From the NCBI RefSeq assembly GCF_001625215.2, contig NC_030384.2:32414527-32478526 (forward strand): a stretch of 64,000 nt of DNA, in the 5' to 3' direction. The notes beneath the pieces are model-generated. The model was not told where the DNA came from and did not search any database. It saw only the letters and a list, made by a program, of their open reading frames with translations. Of the stretch, positions 23,330-35,761 are shown one piece after another; the stretch's first letter is position 1; the number at the start of each line of letters is the position of its first letter. The stretch is from Daucus carota subsp. sativus. Lineage: Eukaryota; Streptophyta; Magnoliopsida; Apiales; Apiaceae. A program made the position numbers and the translations under genes.

Positions 23330-23813
23330 ATTATATATAATAATTATGCTTAATTTGATTGAGGTGGAGAGCAGAATCAAAATGTCTAAACTTAATCTGG
23401 GAAGTTCTAGGAGACCTGTCCAATCTTAATCAGTTAATCTTGAAGTAATTGTCTAAACTCTACATGATGTCTTACCAAATTCTTAATATATAACTTTTTG
23501 TCATTAGTTTTAAATTCTTCAATAAACATTAGGTGATGAACATGCATCTCAACAACTATTTGGTGCAGAGAGCACCAAATATCTCTTTATTATTACTAGT
23601 ACTAGCTTTCTTTAACTTAAAGTGATGACATTGTCATTTGTCAAACGATTTCTCCTATCAATAACTTGGAACTCAGATCATACTCACCTATATCATTAAT
23701 CAAGGGATATGCTGGACCCTTCTATTTGTTATCTTCTGCAAGTTTTCAAATTTGACCTTGTCTAATATGTCTAGGCATTTAATTTAATATTTTACTTTTA
23801 GTCCCAATTTTCC

Positions 23814-25388
23814 ATGGAGAGGTCAAAAAAGAAACTTCAATTGTGGAAGAGAGCTGCTTTCCATTTCTTGTTATGCTTCATTATGGGATTCTTCACTGGG
23901 TTTATCCCAACCAGTGACAAGTCCTGGACGTTTTTTGGTAACGTTGTGGCCTCGACTCAGTCAGAACTCTCAATGCAGCCATTGGAAATTTCATCATACC
24001 ATACTCTTAACAGAAGTTTGTTGGATGGAACTCATCGGGCAGTCTTAATGCGGTCTAATGAATCCTTACAGACTGGACCCTCGGAGCAAGAGCAAGCAGA
24101 AGAACCAGGCACTGATAAATTGAGTTCAAGAAGGCTGGTCATAATTGTTACTCCAACAAGTGAGAGGAACCATCTTCGAGAAGTACTTTTGATGAGGCTA
24201 GCAAACACATTAAAGCTGGTGCCTCCGCCATTGCTATGGATGGTCGTTGAACAGCAGTCTGATTCTTCTCAAGTATCTGAAATATTGAGGAAGAGTGGTG
24301 TTATGTATAGGCATGTAGTGTTTAAGGAGAATATTACAGACCTGGAAATGGAAATGGATCACCAGAGAAACGTGGCGCTTAATCACATTGAGCACCATAG
24401 GCTGAGTGGCATTGTTCATTTTGCTGGACTTGACAATGTCTATGATCTCAGCTTCTTCAATGAGATCAGAGCTACTGAGTAAGAATTCTCTCCTTTAGGC
24501 CAATTATAGTTTGTTTTACACTAATATTTCACAGGTAGTAATAATCAATATTAGACTAAAACCAAACATTATAGTAATTTTTTTCAGTAACATTTATATT
24601 AATGCATTATATCGACAAGTATACAGCAAAATGAGATTATTACCAGCCTACGAGTAAATCATCGAACACTTTTCAAATTTCAAGAGACACTCAGTCTGCA
24701 ATAATGTCGGCAAAATGAGATAAATTGAAACACTGGAAACGAAAAAAGACAAACTTTGGCAACTAGGGAGCATCTGTTAACATATCGCTATATCATTATG
24801 TCATATGTCAAATACTTATAGTTGGTGGAACATTAATTTGTGGATGTTTTGCAGAGTGTTCGGGACATGGCCAATGGCAATTCTATCAGCCAACAGGGAG
24901 AGGGTAATAATAGAAGGACCTGTATGCGATTCATCACAAGTTATAGGATGGCATTTGAAAAAACAGAAGAACCATACTGCAGACACTACTAAATCCCCTC
25001 TTCACATTTCAAGCTTTGCATTCAACAGCTCCATCCTCTGGGATCCCGAGAGGTGGGGCCGTCCTTCCTCCATCCAAGACACTTCACAGGTTCATCGTCG
25101 ACATTTATTATCCTTATCCTAAATTATAGACATTTGTCTGTAGGCCATCCCGCAGACTCTGATAATGAAATATCACAATGCTGACTAGCAGAAATAATTG
25201 AAATTGTTTTATTTGTTGGGTGTTTTGAGCAGCAGAAGACAATGAAATTTGTGGAGAAAGAGGTACTGGAAGAAGAAACAGAAGTGAAGGGAATTCCAGC
25301 ACAAGGTTGCTCCATGATTCTGCTCTGGAATCTTCTTATACCAACAAAACACCCCACCCCACCTCACGCATCAGTAGCTAGTCGATAA
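23814..25388 (+). CDS. IRX9: IRX9-type GT43 glycosyltransferase (xylan backbone synthesis)
   Basis: Three exons: 23814-24478, 24855-25089, 25233-25388; 351 residues, the usual size. It starts MERSKKKLQLWKRA, the typical IRX9 opening. Residues about 14-31 form one membrane anchor, giving a type II Golgi protein. The GT43 region includes VIIVTPTSE, ANTLKLVPPPLLWMVVEQ, DHQRNVALNHIE, GTWPMAILSANRERV and SSILWDPERWGRPSS. In place of a DDD-type metal motif it has HFAGLDNVYDL, as in the IRX9 branch, which is thought to be structural in the xylan synthase complex with IRX10 and IRX14. The last exon has tandem acceptors (CAGCAG), so one Gln may be optional. The gene looks intact. Confidence 0.93.
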
Positions 25389-25546
25389 AAACAAATACTC
25401 ATTCAAATGCGTAGTTAAATTCAGTCCTTTTTGTTTAATCATAAAGAGTTCGCAGAGAATAAACAGGATAAGTGGGCACAGATGGTGAAAATTATATCAT
25501 CTATCATCCCACGTATCTTACATAGTCTTGTTTATGCGAGATAAAA

Positions 25547-25720
25547 CCTAATCATAGATATAATATTCAGCACAAGTTACAAATGTACGAGGTAAAGATA
25601 AGGGAAAACCTAATCATAGATATAATATTCAGCACGAGTTACAAATGTACGAGGTAAACGAACATAATATTCAGAAGCTCGAGTTACAAATGTACTAGGT
25701 AAATGAACATGCATGATAGA
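25547..25720. repeat. Three diverged tandem repeats of about 60 bp
   Basis: ATAATATTCAGCACRAGTTA followed by CAAATGTACGAGGTAAA occurs twice, and a shorter third copy reads GAGTTACAAATGTACTAGG. It lies in the 3' flank of IRX9. Confidence 0.65.
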
Positions 25721-26690
25721 TATATTTAATTGATGTAAAAATTGGTAATCAAAATTAATCGAACATGTCGATTTAAGATTTAGAAGTAAAATCTTAAAAA
25801 ATAGAGAAGAAAATAATAGAAGGAAATCGTAAAGGGTGGCAGCACATGAGATATTAAGTGCAGCTGTATTCTGCAAGGCTGTCTAACGGTCACAACCAGA
25901 GCAGACCTTCGTCTGCTGACCGAATAATTAATTGGATACATGCTTCCATGTAAATCTCACCCTCAACATGTCTCGACTCTCAATTATTTAACTAAAACTT
26001 GTTTTATACTTTAATTTTTTTTTTATTTGTTTCGTTTGTAATAGTTGTAACTTGTAGGAGTACCTTAATTTTAAAGCGAAAAAGAAGAATGAATAATAAC
26101 GTATTGATTTAATAAGCAACATGAAGTGTTTATACAGCTACAGATGAACGTGGCCATGTGTCACTTTAACACCGACACGCTCCTGTAGCATCTTCATTTT
26201 CTATACTTAATGGACCATGTATCTTAATTCACACTTAATCCCATTATTAACTACAATTATTTATCGGCAGCTTGGCGCATCTTTTTCTACATGATCAATT
26301 TACTGTGGATAATTTTTTAGATATCCTGAAATATGTCACATTAAACACTTGATTAAGTAAAAAATGATCATTTTTTAAAAGAATTATGTTAAGATAATGT
26401 AGTAAAAAGAAAAACATTTTTCAATCACAATATTAATTTTCAGAAGTCACAAAGTCCAGTGTTTTTCCTGAAACAGTACCGAGAAAACAAAAAAAAATGG
26501 AGTGAAGAAAATACGTAATCCATATTGATGAGAGTACTTAAATAATTCGCCATTAAAAATGAAATGATTATCCAGAATATTTACCAGGGTATGGTGATAA
26601 TCTAGGGTGAAGTTGGTCACTGTGTAGAGGGAGATAATTAAGGAAGAGAATGGAGCCCACAATGAAGCTCCAGCTGTTACTACTACTACT
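25721..26690. other. Intergenic between IRX9 and the IQD gene
   Basis: AT-rich, no supported gene. The right end is probably the IQD promoter. A CT-rich microsatellite at about 26703-26740 marks its 5' leader. Confidence 0.4.
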
Positions 26691-26940
26691 ACTAGTTGCA
26701 GCTCTCTCTCTCTCCCCATCTCTCTCTCTCTCTTTCTCTCGTTGAACACTTCATCTTCTTGGTTCTTTCTTCCCTCAAGATCTGGTTACTATATACTCCT
26801 ATACGTACACATTACACACACTCCCATATCATCTTGTTGCTTCTTTTCACCATTAATACGCACACCTATACATACATCAGGCTGCTGCAGGCAGGTGCAA
26901 CAGCAATTACTTGTACAGATCTAGCTACTTCAATTCTCAG

Positions 26941-27480
26941 GTATTTTCTTCACTCCTTTTACTACATTGTGCTTAAAGATCATGTCTTTTTCACTGTTTA
27001 TATCACGCTTTCACTGTTTATTATGTTTTGTCATCTGGGAATTGCCTTGTTTTGTTTCTAGTAGTACACAATTGCTGCCCTTTTGAGATCTGCTCTTAAT
27101 CTTTGAATATGTTGTGATTTTAACTTTGTATGGTGGTTAAGAAAATGTGGACCTTAAAAGTTTTGTTTTTTTAAGTTTCCCGAATTGCCTGTGCATTTTT
27201 ATGTGTAATTGTAATTTGTATCGCTCTGTTAGATTGCAGCAATTTTGTGTGTTTCTAATTGTGTTGTGCTTATGTAGCTGATTACCGGATCAGCTGTAAT
27301 GTTATTTCATAATGTCGGCTTTATTGACCGAGATTGGATCATATTCTCACATGTTTAGTATTTAACTATCATTTATGTTTTTGACGAATTATGCATTTTT
27401 GTGCATTCATTGGCAATAATTGTTGATGTGGACATAGTTTGAGTGCGTATTGACTTTGTTTGTCTATTGTCACGAAACAG
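26941..27480 (+). other. Intron in the 5' leader of the IQD gene
   Basis: TTCTCAG|GTATTTTC at 26940/26941 and ACGAAACAG at 27480 are good donor and acceptor sites, 20 bases before the ATG at 27501. Leader introns at this place are common in plant genes. Inferred from splice signals only. Confidence 0.5.
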
Positions 27481-27500
27481 AATTCTACGGCATTTCAGCG

Positions 27501-30500
27501 ATGGGAAGGAAAGGAAATTGGTTTTCGTCTGTCAAGAAAGCTTTTAGTCCAGATTCCAAGGACAAGAAAAACAAGGTTTCTGTCTACCTGTAATTTTCTT
27601 TTCGGAACTGTTGTGTGTTTGTTTTCTGATTTTCACCATGTCTATTTCTGATTTCAGAGAGCAAACAAATCAAAAAATTCGGTTGAGAAGGAAAAATCTT
27701 CAAGTCCTGATTTTTCCACTTTAGAAACCATCAGCACCTCTCAGCATCTTCCTCCACCACCGGTGGTTCAAACAACCGAAATAGTGGATGAGCAGTCTAA
27801 ATATGCTTATTCTGTTGAAGATGCCAATACTTCATCCTATGTGCCTGCTGTTGAAGCTCCCGAGGTCGTTACAGAAGTTGTTCGACCCACTCCAGTAACT
27901 CGCTTCACGGGAATGTCAAGGGAAGAAGTGGCTGCCATCAGGATTCAGACGACATTCCGGGGATACCTGGTATATGTCTTTCTGCATGCACTTCTTCTAC
28001 AATGTTTTTAGGGAGTGATCAGATAATTATTCGTTTTTGAAATACTCGAATAATACCACTTATTGTGACGAAGCGACGTCTTAATTTCTTATTTTACGTG
28101 GAAGATCCATTAAAAAAATATTTACTGTTTTCAAAAGCCATATCATAATTTAATGATACCTATTTGGAAATATATATGTTACTATGTTCAATTTTGTGGT
28201 CCGGTAATTTACAAAAGTAGAATGTAAATATTGTATATATTCTCGTGATAAAGAAAGGGAAATTAACATACCAGCCCCTCATTCTTATTGCTTTGGGATT
28301 TTATAGGTTTAATTGTTTAAGGCTGCTAGCTGTATAAAAATAGCTTATATATAACTATATAAGGTATAATATGTTACAAACACATGGCATGACCTTGCCC
28401 TTCCACCTTATTAAGGAAAGACGGTAAATTTTGCTGAAATAATAACTTTTTCATGCCGACAAATGCTTAGACGGGGAAGTAGTGTAGAGTGTTGTAATTC
28501 TCTTTTCGGGAACTTAGAAATATGCGTTATATATTTACTCTATTGTTCTATGATGAAACAATGAATTTAAATGAATAAAGTTCTTGGTTTCTGTTGCTTT
28601 CAGGCAAGAAGGGCATTGAGGGCCTTAAGAGGCCTTGTCAGGTTAAAGTCACTAGTTGAAGGGGCCACAGTCAAACGTCAGACCACAAATACTTTACGAA
28701 GCATGCAAGGTATATCTCGTGTGCAGTCCCAGATCAACAATAGGAGGATCAGGATGACAGAGGAGAATCAAGCTCTTCAGAGGCAGCTTCTGCAGGAGCG
28801 TGCAAAAGAACTTGAGAGCTTGCAGGTAAGCATTATCTTTCCAATTTTTTCTAAGAATATGCCATGTGTGAATGACATAAGATCAGCTCTTCGCACTCTG
28901 GAAATCGCAAAAAAAAAATTATTCTAGACTTGCAAATTTATTGGGTTCTATCAGTCTTTTGTGGCACCCATTTTACATTAGTGTAATAACTTGTGGAAGC
29001 CATGTGATACGGCACACACTTGTCCCACATCACCATGACTTGCTTTGGTCATCTTGTTACTCATAACTTCTGTAATCTCTGTTTAGTGGATCATTAGTGT
29101 TGAACCTTTTGCAGGGATCGTGAGGCCTTAGGCCAAAATGTACTGTCTTTGTTTGTTATTACTCCCGATACACAATTTGTACTATTGTGGAACGTAGCTC
29201 TTTTTTAACTGTGATTACCAATCAATCAACCAAACGTACCCAGTATATCCCACTTCCTTGGTTCCTCTAGATGCTTTTCTCCTGTTTTACCTGTTAATTC
29301 CTGGCACAATTGATGAATTTAAACATTGTGCAGATGGGGGAGGACTGGAATGACAGTGCACAGTCAAAGGAACAAATTGAAGCAAAGCTACTGAGCAAGT
29401 ACGAAGCAACCATGAGAAGAGAAAGAGCAATGGCTTATTCATTCTCTCATCAAGTACGTTATGCATCTTTCTACCCTTTAAAACAGTATCATGTAAAAAA
29501 CATATAAGTTTTACCATAGAAAGGGGAAAGTTAAGGTTCATAAGCAACTAGACTGATGTCTGTGTGTAAATAAATTGCAGCAGTAGCCTGCTGTTCTAAA
29601 TCTATGTTGTTGTTACTTATTTACGACTACTTTATAATGGGAGATGACTATGAGGCTTTCTGAATGCATTCAGTCTGAACTGCATGCCCTACACTCGTTG
29701 TCAAAACATATTGCACTGCCTAAGTTTACAGATGTGTTCTGCTAGTCAAATTACATGCAACACTAATTCAACCACCATCTATTCATATATTACATATGAA
29801 TCCTGTAGATTCTATTTTTTTATTCCCTTGAATACATTGTGTTTAAACCTTTTATTTTATCATAGCAATTCACGGAATCTAATGTTTTTGTTAAGAAAAC
29901 TTGTGTTCATCTTCAGAGAAATTCTGCATCTAAGATCTTATTTTTGAATTTTCAATGAACAGCAAACATGGAAGAAGTCTGCAAGAACTACAAACCTACT
30001 TTTTATTGACCCTACTAATCCTCAATGGGGATGGAGTTGGCTGGAACGCTGGATGGCAGCCCGTCCAGAGTCTAAAACAGAGAAAGAAGTTACTAATGGT
30101 CATTCCTCAGTTAAGGGTGCGAGTCTGAACTTCGCTGGAAATGAAATTGCCAAGTCCTTTGCTCGGCACCAACTAAATTCTGATAAACCTATTGCACCAG
30201 TTCAACGCAAGCTAAGTAGTCCTTCTAATCTCCAGTCCCCCTCAATTCCATCATCCAAGGTAACATCACCAAAACCGGCCAGAAAATTTAAGCCTCCAAG
30301 CCCAGGAGCAAGTGTAATGAGCATAGATTATGATTCAAAGAGCATGATGAGTGTGCAGTCAGAACAGAATAGGAGGCACAGCATTGCTGGATCATCTGTG
30401 AGAGATGATGAGAGTTTAGCAAGCTCTCCATCAGTTCCAGGTTATATGGCAGCTACACGCTCTGCGAAGGCGAAATCACGTATGCAAAGTCCATTGGGCA

Positions 30501-30658
30501 TGGAGGATGGAACTCCAGAAAAAGTACCAGCAGGTTATGCGAAGAAGCGGCTTTCTTTCCCAGCTTCACCAGCCAGGCCAAGGCGGCATTCAGGTCCACC
30601 AAGGTTGGATAGCACCTCTATTGCAGATAACAACGTGAATGATATCCCAGTCAATTAA
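27501..30658 (+). CDS. IQD: IQ67-domain calmodulin-binding scaffold protein (IQD, IQD2-like)
   Basis: Five exons: 27501-27575, 27658-27969, 28604-28825, 29334-29453, 29963-30658; all in phase 0, 474 residues. It starts MGRKGNWFSSVKKAFSPDSK, the classic IQD opening. The IQ67 region spans about residues 112-180: EEVAAIRIQTTFRGYL, split by an intron at the position conserved in the family, then ARRALRALRGLVRLKSLVEG. A Trp-rich block (NPQWGWSWLERWMAARP) follows, and a DUF4005 motif (VPGYMAATRSAKAKSRMQSP) lies near 400-420. The C-terminal half is basic and Ser/Pro-rich. IQD proteins bind calmodulin and microtubules or membranes; the exact partner here is inferred. Closest to the IQD2/3 group by overall layout. 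Confidence 0.93.
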
Positions 30659-31667
30659 ATTTATTTACCAATGTGAAGCAGGAGGAACAGGGTTTATGAA
30701 AGGGGGGAGATAGTAAATTAAACAGAAACACAACAGTTACTTCATATGCTCAAACTTCACTCCTTTTTTTTTTCCCTAATTTTTTTGTTGGTTAAAATGA
30801 GTTTCGGGGTGCAGAATTTGGCTTCTTGGATGAGTCTTTCCAACAGTCTCTCAGTGGTTGAGGGATTTGAATCATCTCAGAAAGAACCTCATTTACATTT
30901 GTTTGATTGCTTTTATGAATGTAGTAAATTTTACATGTTTCATATCTGTACTCAATAAGCTCCAATTGTTATTTGCAATATTTGTACAAAGTACAAACTA
31001 TGTGTTCATGTAATTATGATATTGCTTATGCGTGAGGGTTTTTAAGGTGTAAGCCACATTTTGAAATTGACAATGTAATAAGCGATGTTTGAAATTGACA
31101 ATAATATTATTTATAGATCCTTACTTTATGATATTATTTATAGATCCTTGCTCTATGTTCATCTTTTCCAAAAAATCCGTTTAAGCTATCAACCACAAAT
31201 GCAATTTATCGATAATCCAAATCAACTCTAACATTCTCACCGGGGAGAGAAATCGAAGTATAATTATAAGTTATAACAGATAAAATTCAACTGCAAACTA
31301 AAATGATTAGATCTTCACCACAAACTTACACTAAGAGATAATCGATCCACTCACAAATCCTAAAAGTCCTCCGAAAGCAAATGGAAACAGAAATCAAAAG
31401 TTTCGGTAGAGATCTAAGAAAACTTTGCCCACATAGAGAGATTTATTAAAAAAATCAATGAAACACGTAAGAACAATCAAAAAACAAGCAATTAAACGGA
31501 AGGATTTGGGGTTTTCCACCGAAATCGAAATGAGAAAAGAGGGAGGTGGCCGGGAGAAGAAGGAAAAAAGGCTAGGGTTACGACTTGAAACACACTTAAT
31601 TCATTTTAAAATTATAGTATTAGAATTAAAATAAAAAATTATAAAGGGTCATATAAAAATACATAAT
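30659..31667. other. 3' flank of IQD and intergenic DNA
   Basis: After the IQD stop, a short direct repeat (TGATATTATTTATAGATCC at about 31100 and 31130) is present. At 31490-31600 the minus strand resembles a 5' leader with an AACCCTAG telo-box but no coding frame follows. No gene called. Confidence 0.4.
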
Positions 31668-31975
31668 CTATATTATATTAAAAATTTATTATTTTAACAA
31701 TACTATTATTTTATTAGTTATTACGTGACGAATAATCGAGGTTAAAAATTTAATTTGTATTATTAAAGTTGCAAATATATCTTTCAAAAAAAAAAAAGTT
31801 GCAAATATATTTTGTGCTGGAACTACAAGAAGGGCCTGGAATCCTGGAGTAGTATTTTGTTCTCCAGACTCGCCAGAGAGAAGTAAAGCGCGGCGTGTAT
31901 ACAGAATCTGCAGATACATATATACATATACATACATATAATTCTCAAGCTCTTCTGAAGCACACGATACGATAC

Positions 31976-34900
31976 ATGGTTAGCCCACTTCTATATGCCT
32001 TATTAATTATACATCTGTTTGCATTTCTCCAATTTTTATATAATTTATGCTTCTCCTTTCTTGCTGCCTCTGAAAGGGTTTGTTTCACAGTTTGTATTGC
32101 GTTTTTTATGTCTTCTTTTGTCAATCTTTTTGTTGATTTTGATTTTGGGTTTTATGAGATGTTCTTGGGTCATGTTATTTCCAGCCGCAGATCGAAAAGA
32201 TTGGAGTTTTAACTAATTACTTCTTGTGTATGTGTCTAATTAGAGAATGTTATAAAATGATTACTTCACTTGATTAAGGGACAAAGAATGAACCTTGTGT
32301 TATAGCTATGTGAGAATCTGGTTAAAGCTCGCATTTTTATGTTTGAGGCAAGTAGAGCTGTCATTTTGCTTTATTTTTACTGTTGCGGTACTTATGTTGG
32401 GTGTTCAGAGCTGGGGTTTTAATTAATGCCTAATTTAAAATAGAGACATGGGCACAGATGGATGGACACACACCACTTTTGATACGTTGATGATTTCAGT
32501 TAATTGCCTTTTGGAAGCGTTTATATTTAGCAATCGGCAGGGACGGATCTTGGATTATTTTCTTAGGGGGGCACCAAGGAAATTTATGAAAAACATCTGT
32601 TTATTTTCATATTTTCTGGGGGCACTTCTATAATTTTTTAAAATTTAGAATGGTCAAACCATGTCAAAAAAATTATTAGGGTGGACACGTGTCCCCCTGC
32701 GCCTCTTACTAGATCCACCCCCAGTCGCAAAACCTTTTTCCTATGTTCAGGTTTGAAAGCCTTTTTAGCCATCGATTATAGTTTGAAACATCCCTCTTAT
32801 GTTCGTGATCATAACAGTTGTTCTTCAGTTTTTAAATCAATTTCCACATCTAACTTATTATGCCACTTTTTAAATCCCATAGCAACAATGGTCAACAATA
32901 ACCTATGTTGCACGGAGTCGGGTACGGGAACGTGGACATGAAACGACAATTTTAAAATTATAGGGTACATGTACGACATTTAATATATTAATTTAGTTTT
33001 TTATATATATGAAACATAGAGGCAATGGAACATCTCTTGGTCCCGAATTCTTATTCTTTTCTCCCACTCTTCATCAAGCCTTGCCATTTCAAGCTTATCT
33101 TCTCTAATGACCTTTTTACAAACATCAACTCCCTGATTTTTAATTTGAAGTAGACGTGCCTTCACTCTTGAATAGCTTCCAAATCGGATTTCACCAGAAA
33201 AATGGCACCGGTAACTCCAGTCCTCCGGTTCCCCCTTTTTCTCCAGCTTTGTCACATAATCCCATAGAGGAGGTTGATTTTCGGGCTTCCGGTCACCCGC
33301 GGGCCGCGGTAGCTGTAGCACTTCCACTTCCACTACCAGAACCCGTACGGCACTTCCCCGTCCCCGAGACGTTCCCAGACGGCTGTACTCTCCCACTCTG
33401 GCGTCCCCATGCAACATAGACAATAACATAATTAACTTATTGACGTTTGTCCTAAAATGTTTCAACGTCTGAAAATGACCTCTAAATTTTTCATTCATAT
33501 CCTACTTTATGACGTGGATAAGGAAAGATTGACTTTACTTATTTTATGTCATTATTTAGGAATAAGATGATTTATATTATTATAATCTTTTTCAGATATT
33601 TAGATTATGAAAGGAGTTGTTTCCTTTATCTAATCATGACAAGTAATAGCATCAACTGAACAAGTAATTTCCTGATATTCATAAAATTAGGATTAGTTTT
33701 ACGGTTCTCTTTTACACATTATACTCCCGAGTTAGTGATGGGAGAAAAGACAAAGAGATATGGGAAGAAGATTTTGAAATTTCCCCCCTATTGTGCTTCA
33801 AAGTTTTTTTAAAGGACAATCAGAGAGGGGTAAAATATGAAAGAGGAGATTTGATAGATTTAGATGATAAGATAACAAAACTTTCTCTCCATATTTGGAA
33901 AAAACCAGGTATAAGAGAAAGAGAAACTGTAATCTATTATTAGTTTCAGACTTTCTTTCATTATTGAATTTCAGATTTTGTTTTTACTGAGGGCTGCAAT
34001 CCATGATTTTTTACAGAATTACCAAGCCTATCTTTTTATGGTTTTATCCGATAATTTTTTTGTTTAATAGTGTCTTGCATCTGTTAACGAGTTCCCTCGA
34101 TCCCTTTGGAGCTAAAGTACTTTGTAATTATTACTACAAGATTTAAAAAAAAAATCGACTGCCTAAAATATCACAATCTATGCAAGCACAACTTATGGTT
34201 GAAAGGAAAGTAGTCAACTTTTTAAGGTATCTACTTCCACTTGTGATTCTTGCACCAGCCTCGTATATTCGCTTTTTATTAAAGATAAGTGGGAAAAAAG
34301 TTGGGATCGGAAAGTGAATCCTCCCTTTAGTAATATATTATAACAGAATAACATAATAAAAATCGGCTGTCTAATCATATTTTGTTTAGCAGTCTGCGTC
34401 AATTCCTGTGCTGCTTGAGGACATAATGATGTAGAAGTTAGAGATTGAGGGCCCTTATATCGTCATATTTAGCAGAGTTAGGTTAATTGATTATAATTGG
34501 AAAATGATATACACCTTCTCTTTTTTACATGTTGATGGGGAACGGAGATGGAGAGCAGGGATAAGTTTAAATTTTGTTATAGGAGTGCGTTATATATAAG
34601 GCGTGAAAATGATTTGTACTATAGTTTTATTTGTGGCAGTCTTGACTCTTAAGTATTATTACTACAACTAGCATAATTTATTTATTTTTTGGGTATTTAT
34701 TCTCTGGGTCTTCATAATTAGTTAAATTTGTCTGGCATCACATTTTTAGTCTTCTGATTATACAACATGATATGTATTCTTTTTTCAGAACATTAACATC
34801 TTCGTTCTCTTGATATGCATTAGGTTCTTTTAACTTTCCATTGCGTACTATTAACCAAGCTTTATATCTAAAACATGCTTCAGGCTACACCCTTGATAGT

Positions 34901-35761
34901 AGGTCTTGCAGTTGCTGCCACGGCGTATGCTGGAAAGTACAGCATCCAAGCATGGAGTGCTTTCAAAGCAAGACCAGCCACAGCTAGAATGCGCAAATTT
35001 TATGAAGGAGGTTTCCAACCTACTATGACAAGAAGAGAAGCAGCTCTTATTCTCGGAGTCAGGTACCTTTAGTATAATTTGGCTGAATTTCTTTGATTTA
35101 TGAATGGCAAACTAGAAAGCAATTTTACTGAAATAGTGTGTGGTTCACTGTACGAATCAATCGAAGGAGGTAAAGTATTCATAGAAAAGGATTACTTGTT
35201 CACTACTTCTATTACTGTGTAGGGCTAGATTATTGGATATTGAACATAAAATGCATCCCTCTTTTCGCTCATCTTTAAATTCTTAAGTGGCTAGTTATTG
35301 GACAGTTTTGGAATAATTTTAAGTTGATAGATAAATTTTCTTAAGATTGTTGGCAATTGTAATATTAACAATTAGGAATGACCCAACTTTTAACAGCAAA
35401 AAAAAAATGTATTGAAACCTAATCTTCTGTATGGCAGAATGATTATATCTTATGGTCTATGAACCGCCTAAGAAGTAAACATATTCTTGGATACAAGATG
35501 AATAAAATTTTGCCTATGCTTCTATGACAAAGAATCATTATCCAACCACTTTTTTTGTCATGTTTTCTCACTTTTTTCTTTATATACCATGTTTGAGCTG
35601 ACAGAGAAAGTACGCCAATAGAAAAGGTCAAGGAAGCTCATAGAAGGGTGATGGTTGCAAATCACCCAGATGCAGGTGGCAGCCATTATCTTGCTTCTAA
35701 AATCAATGAAGCAAAAGATATGATGCTTAGAAAAACCAAGGGCAGTGGATCTGCATTTTAA
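31976..35761 (+). CDS. TIM14: TIM14/PAM18 J-protein of the mitochondrial import motor
   Basis: Exons 31976-31978, 34884-35062, 35605-35761; 112 residues, exactly the family's usual plant length. The first coding exon is only the ATG, followed directly by GT; a 2.9-kb intron separates it from GCT ACA CCC, so the protein starts [15 protein letters not shown]. Residues about 5-20 are the inner-membrane anchor. The J-domain contains [20 protein letters not shown] with the catalytic HPD (NHPDAGG) and ends KTKGSGSAF. The protein stimulates mtHsp70 at the TIM23 channel from the matrix side. An in-frame ATG at 34875 lies in the intron and would give an unusual start. The large intron holds transposon remnants. 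Confidence 0.93.
32537..32726. mobile_element. Small hAT-like MITE in TIM14 intron 1
   Basis: Left end CAGGGACGGATCTTGG and right end AGATCCACCCCCAG are imperfect inverted copies. Both sides carry GGGGGCAC-type motifs. No clear 8-base duplication. Confidence 0.5.
33001..33498 (-). pseudogene. hAT transposase fragment with damaged BED zinc finger
   Basis: A 165-residue open frame contains [12 protein letters not shown] followed by a BED-finger-like stretch ([20 protein letters not shown], then GVDVCKK). BED fingers at hAT transposase N-termini normally read C-x2-C ... H; here the second Cys is Ser and the His position is Arg. No catalytic core or dimerisation region follows. It sits antisense in TIM14 intron 1, so it is a dead remnant. 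Confidence 0.6.

Noticed and set aside
31668..31720. Helitron-like 5' end TCTATATTATATTAAAA
   Set aside because: No matching hairpin-CTRR end before the TIM14 leader; the motif is too AT-rich to trust alone.
33156..33419. Plus-strand 87-residue Pro-rich frame
   Set aside because: Shadow of the antisense BED-finger remnant.
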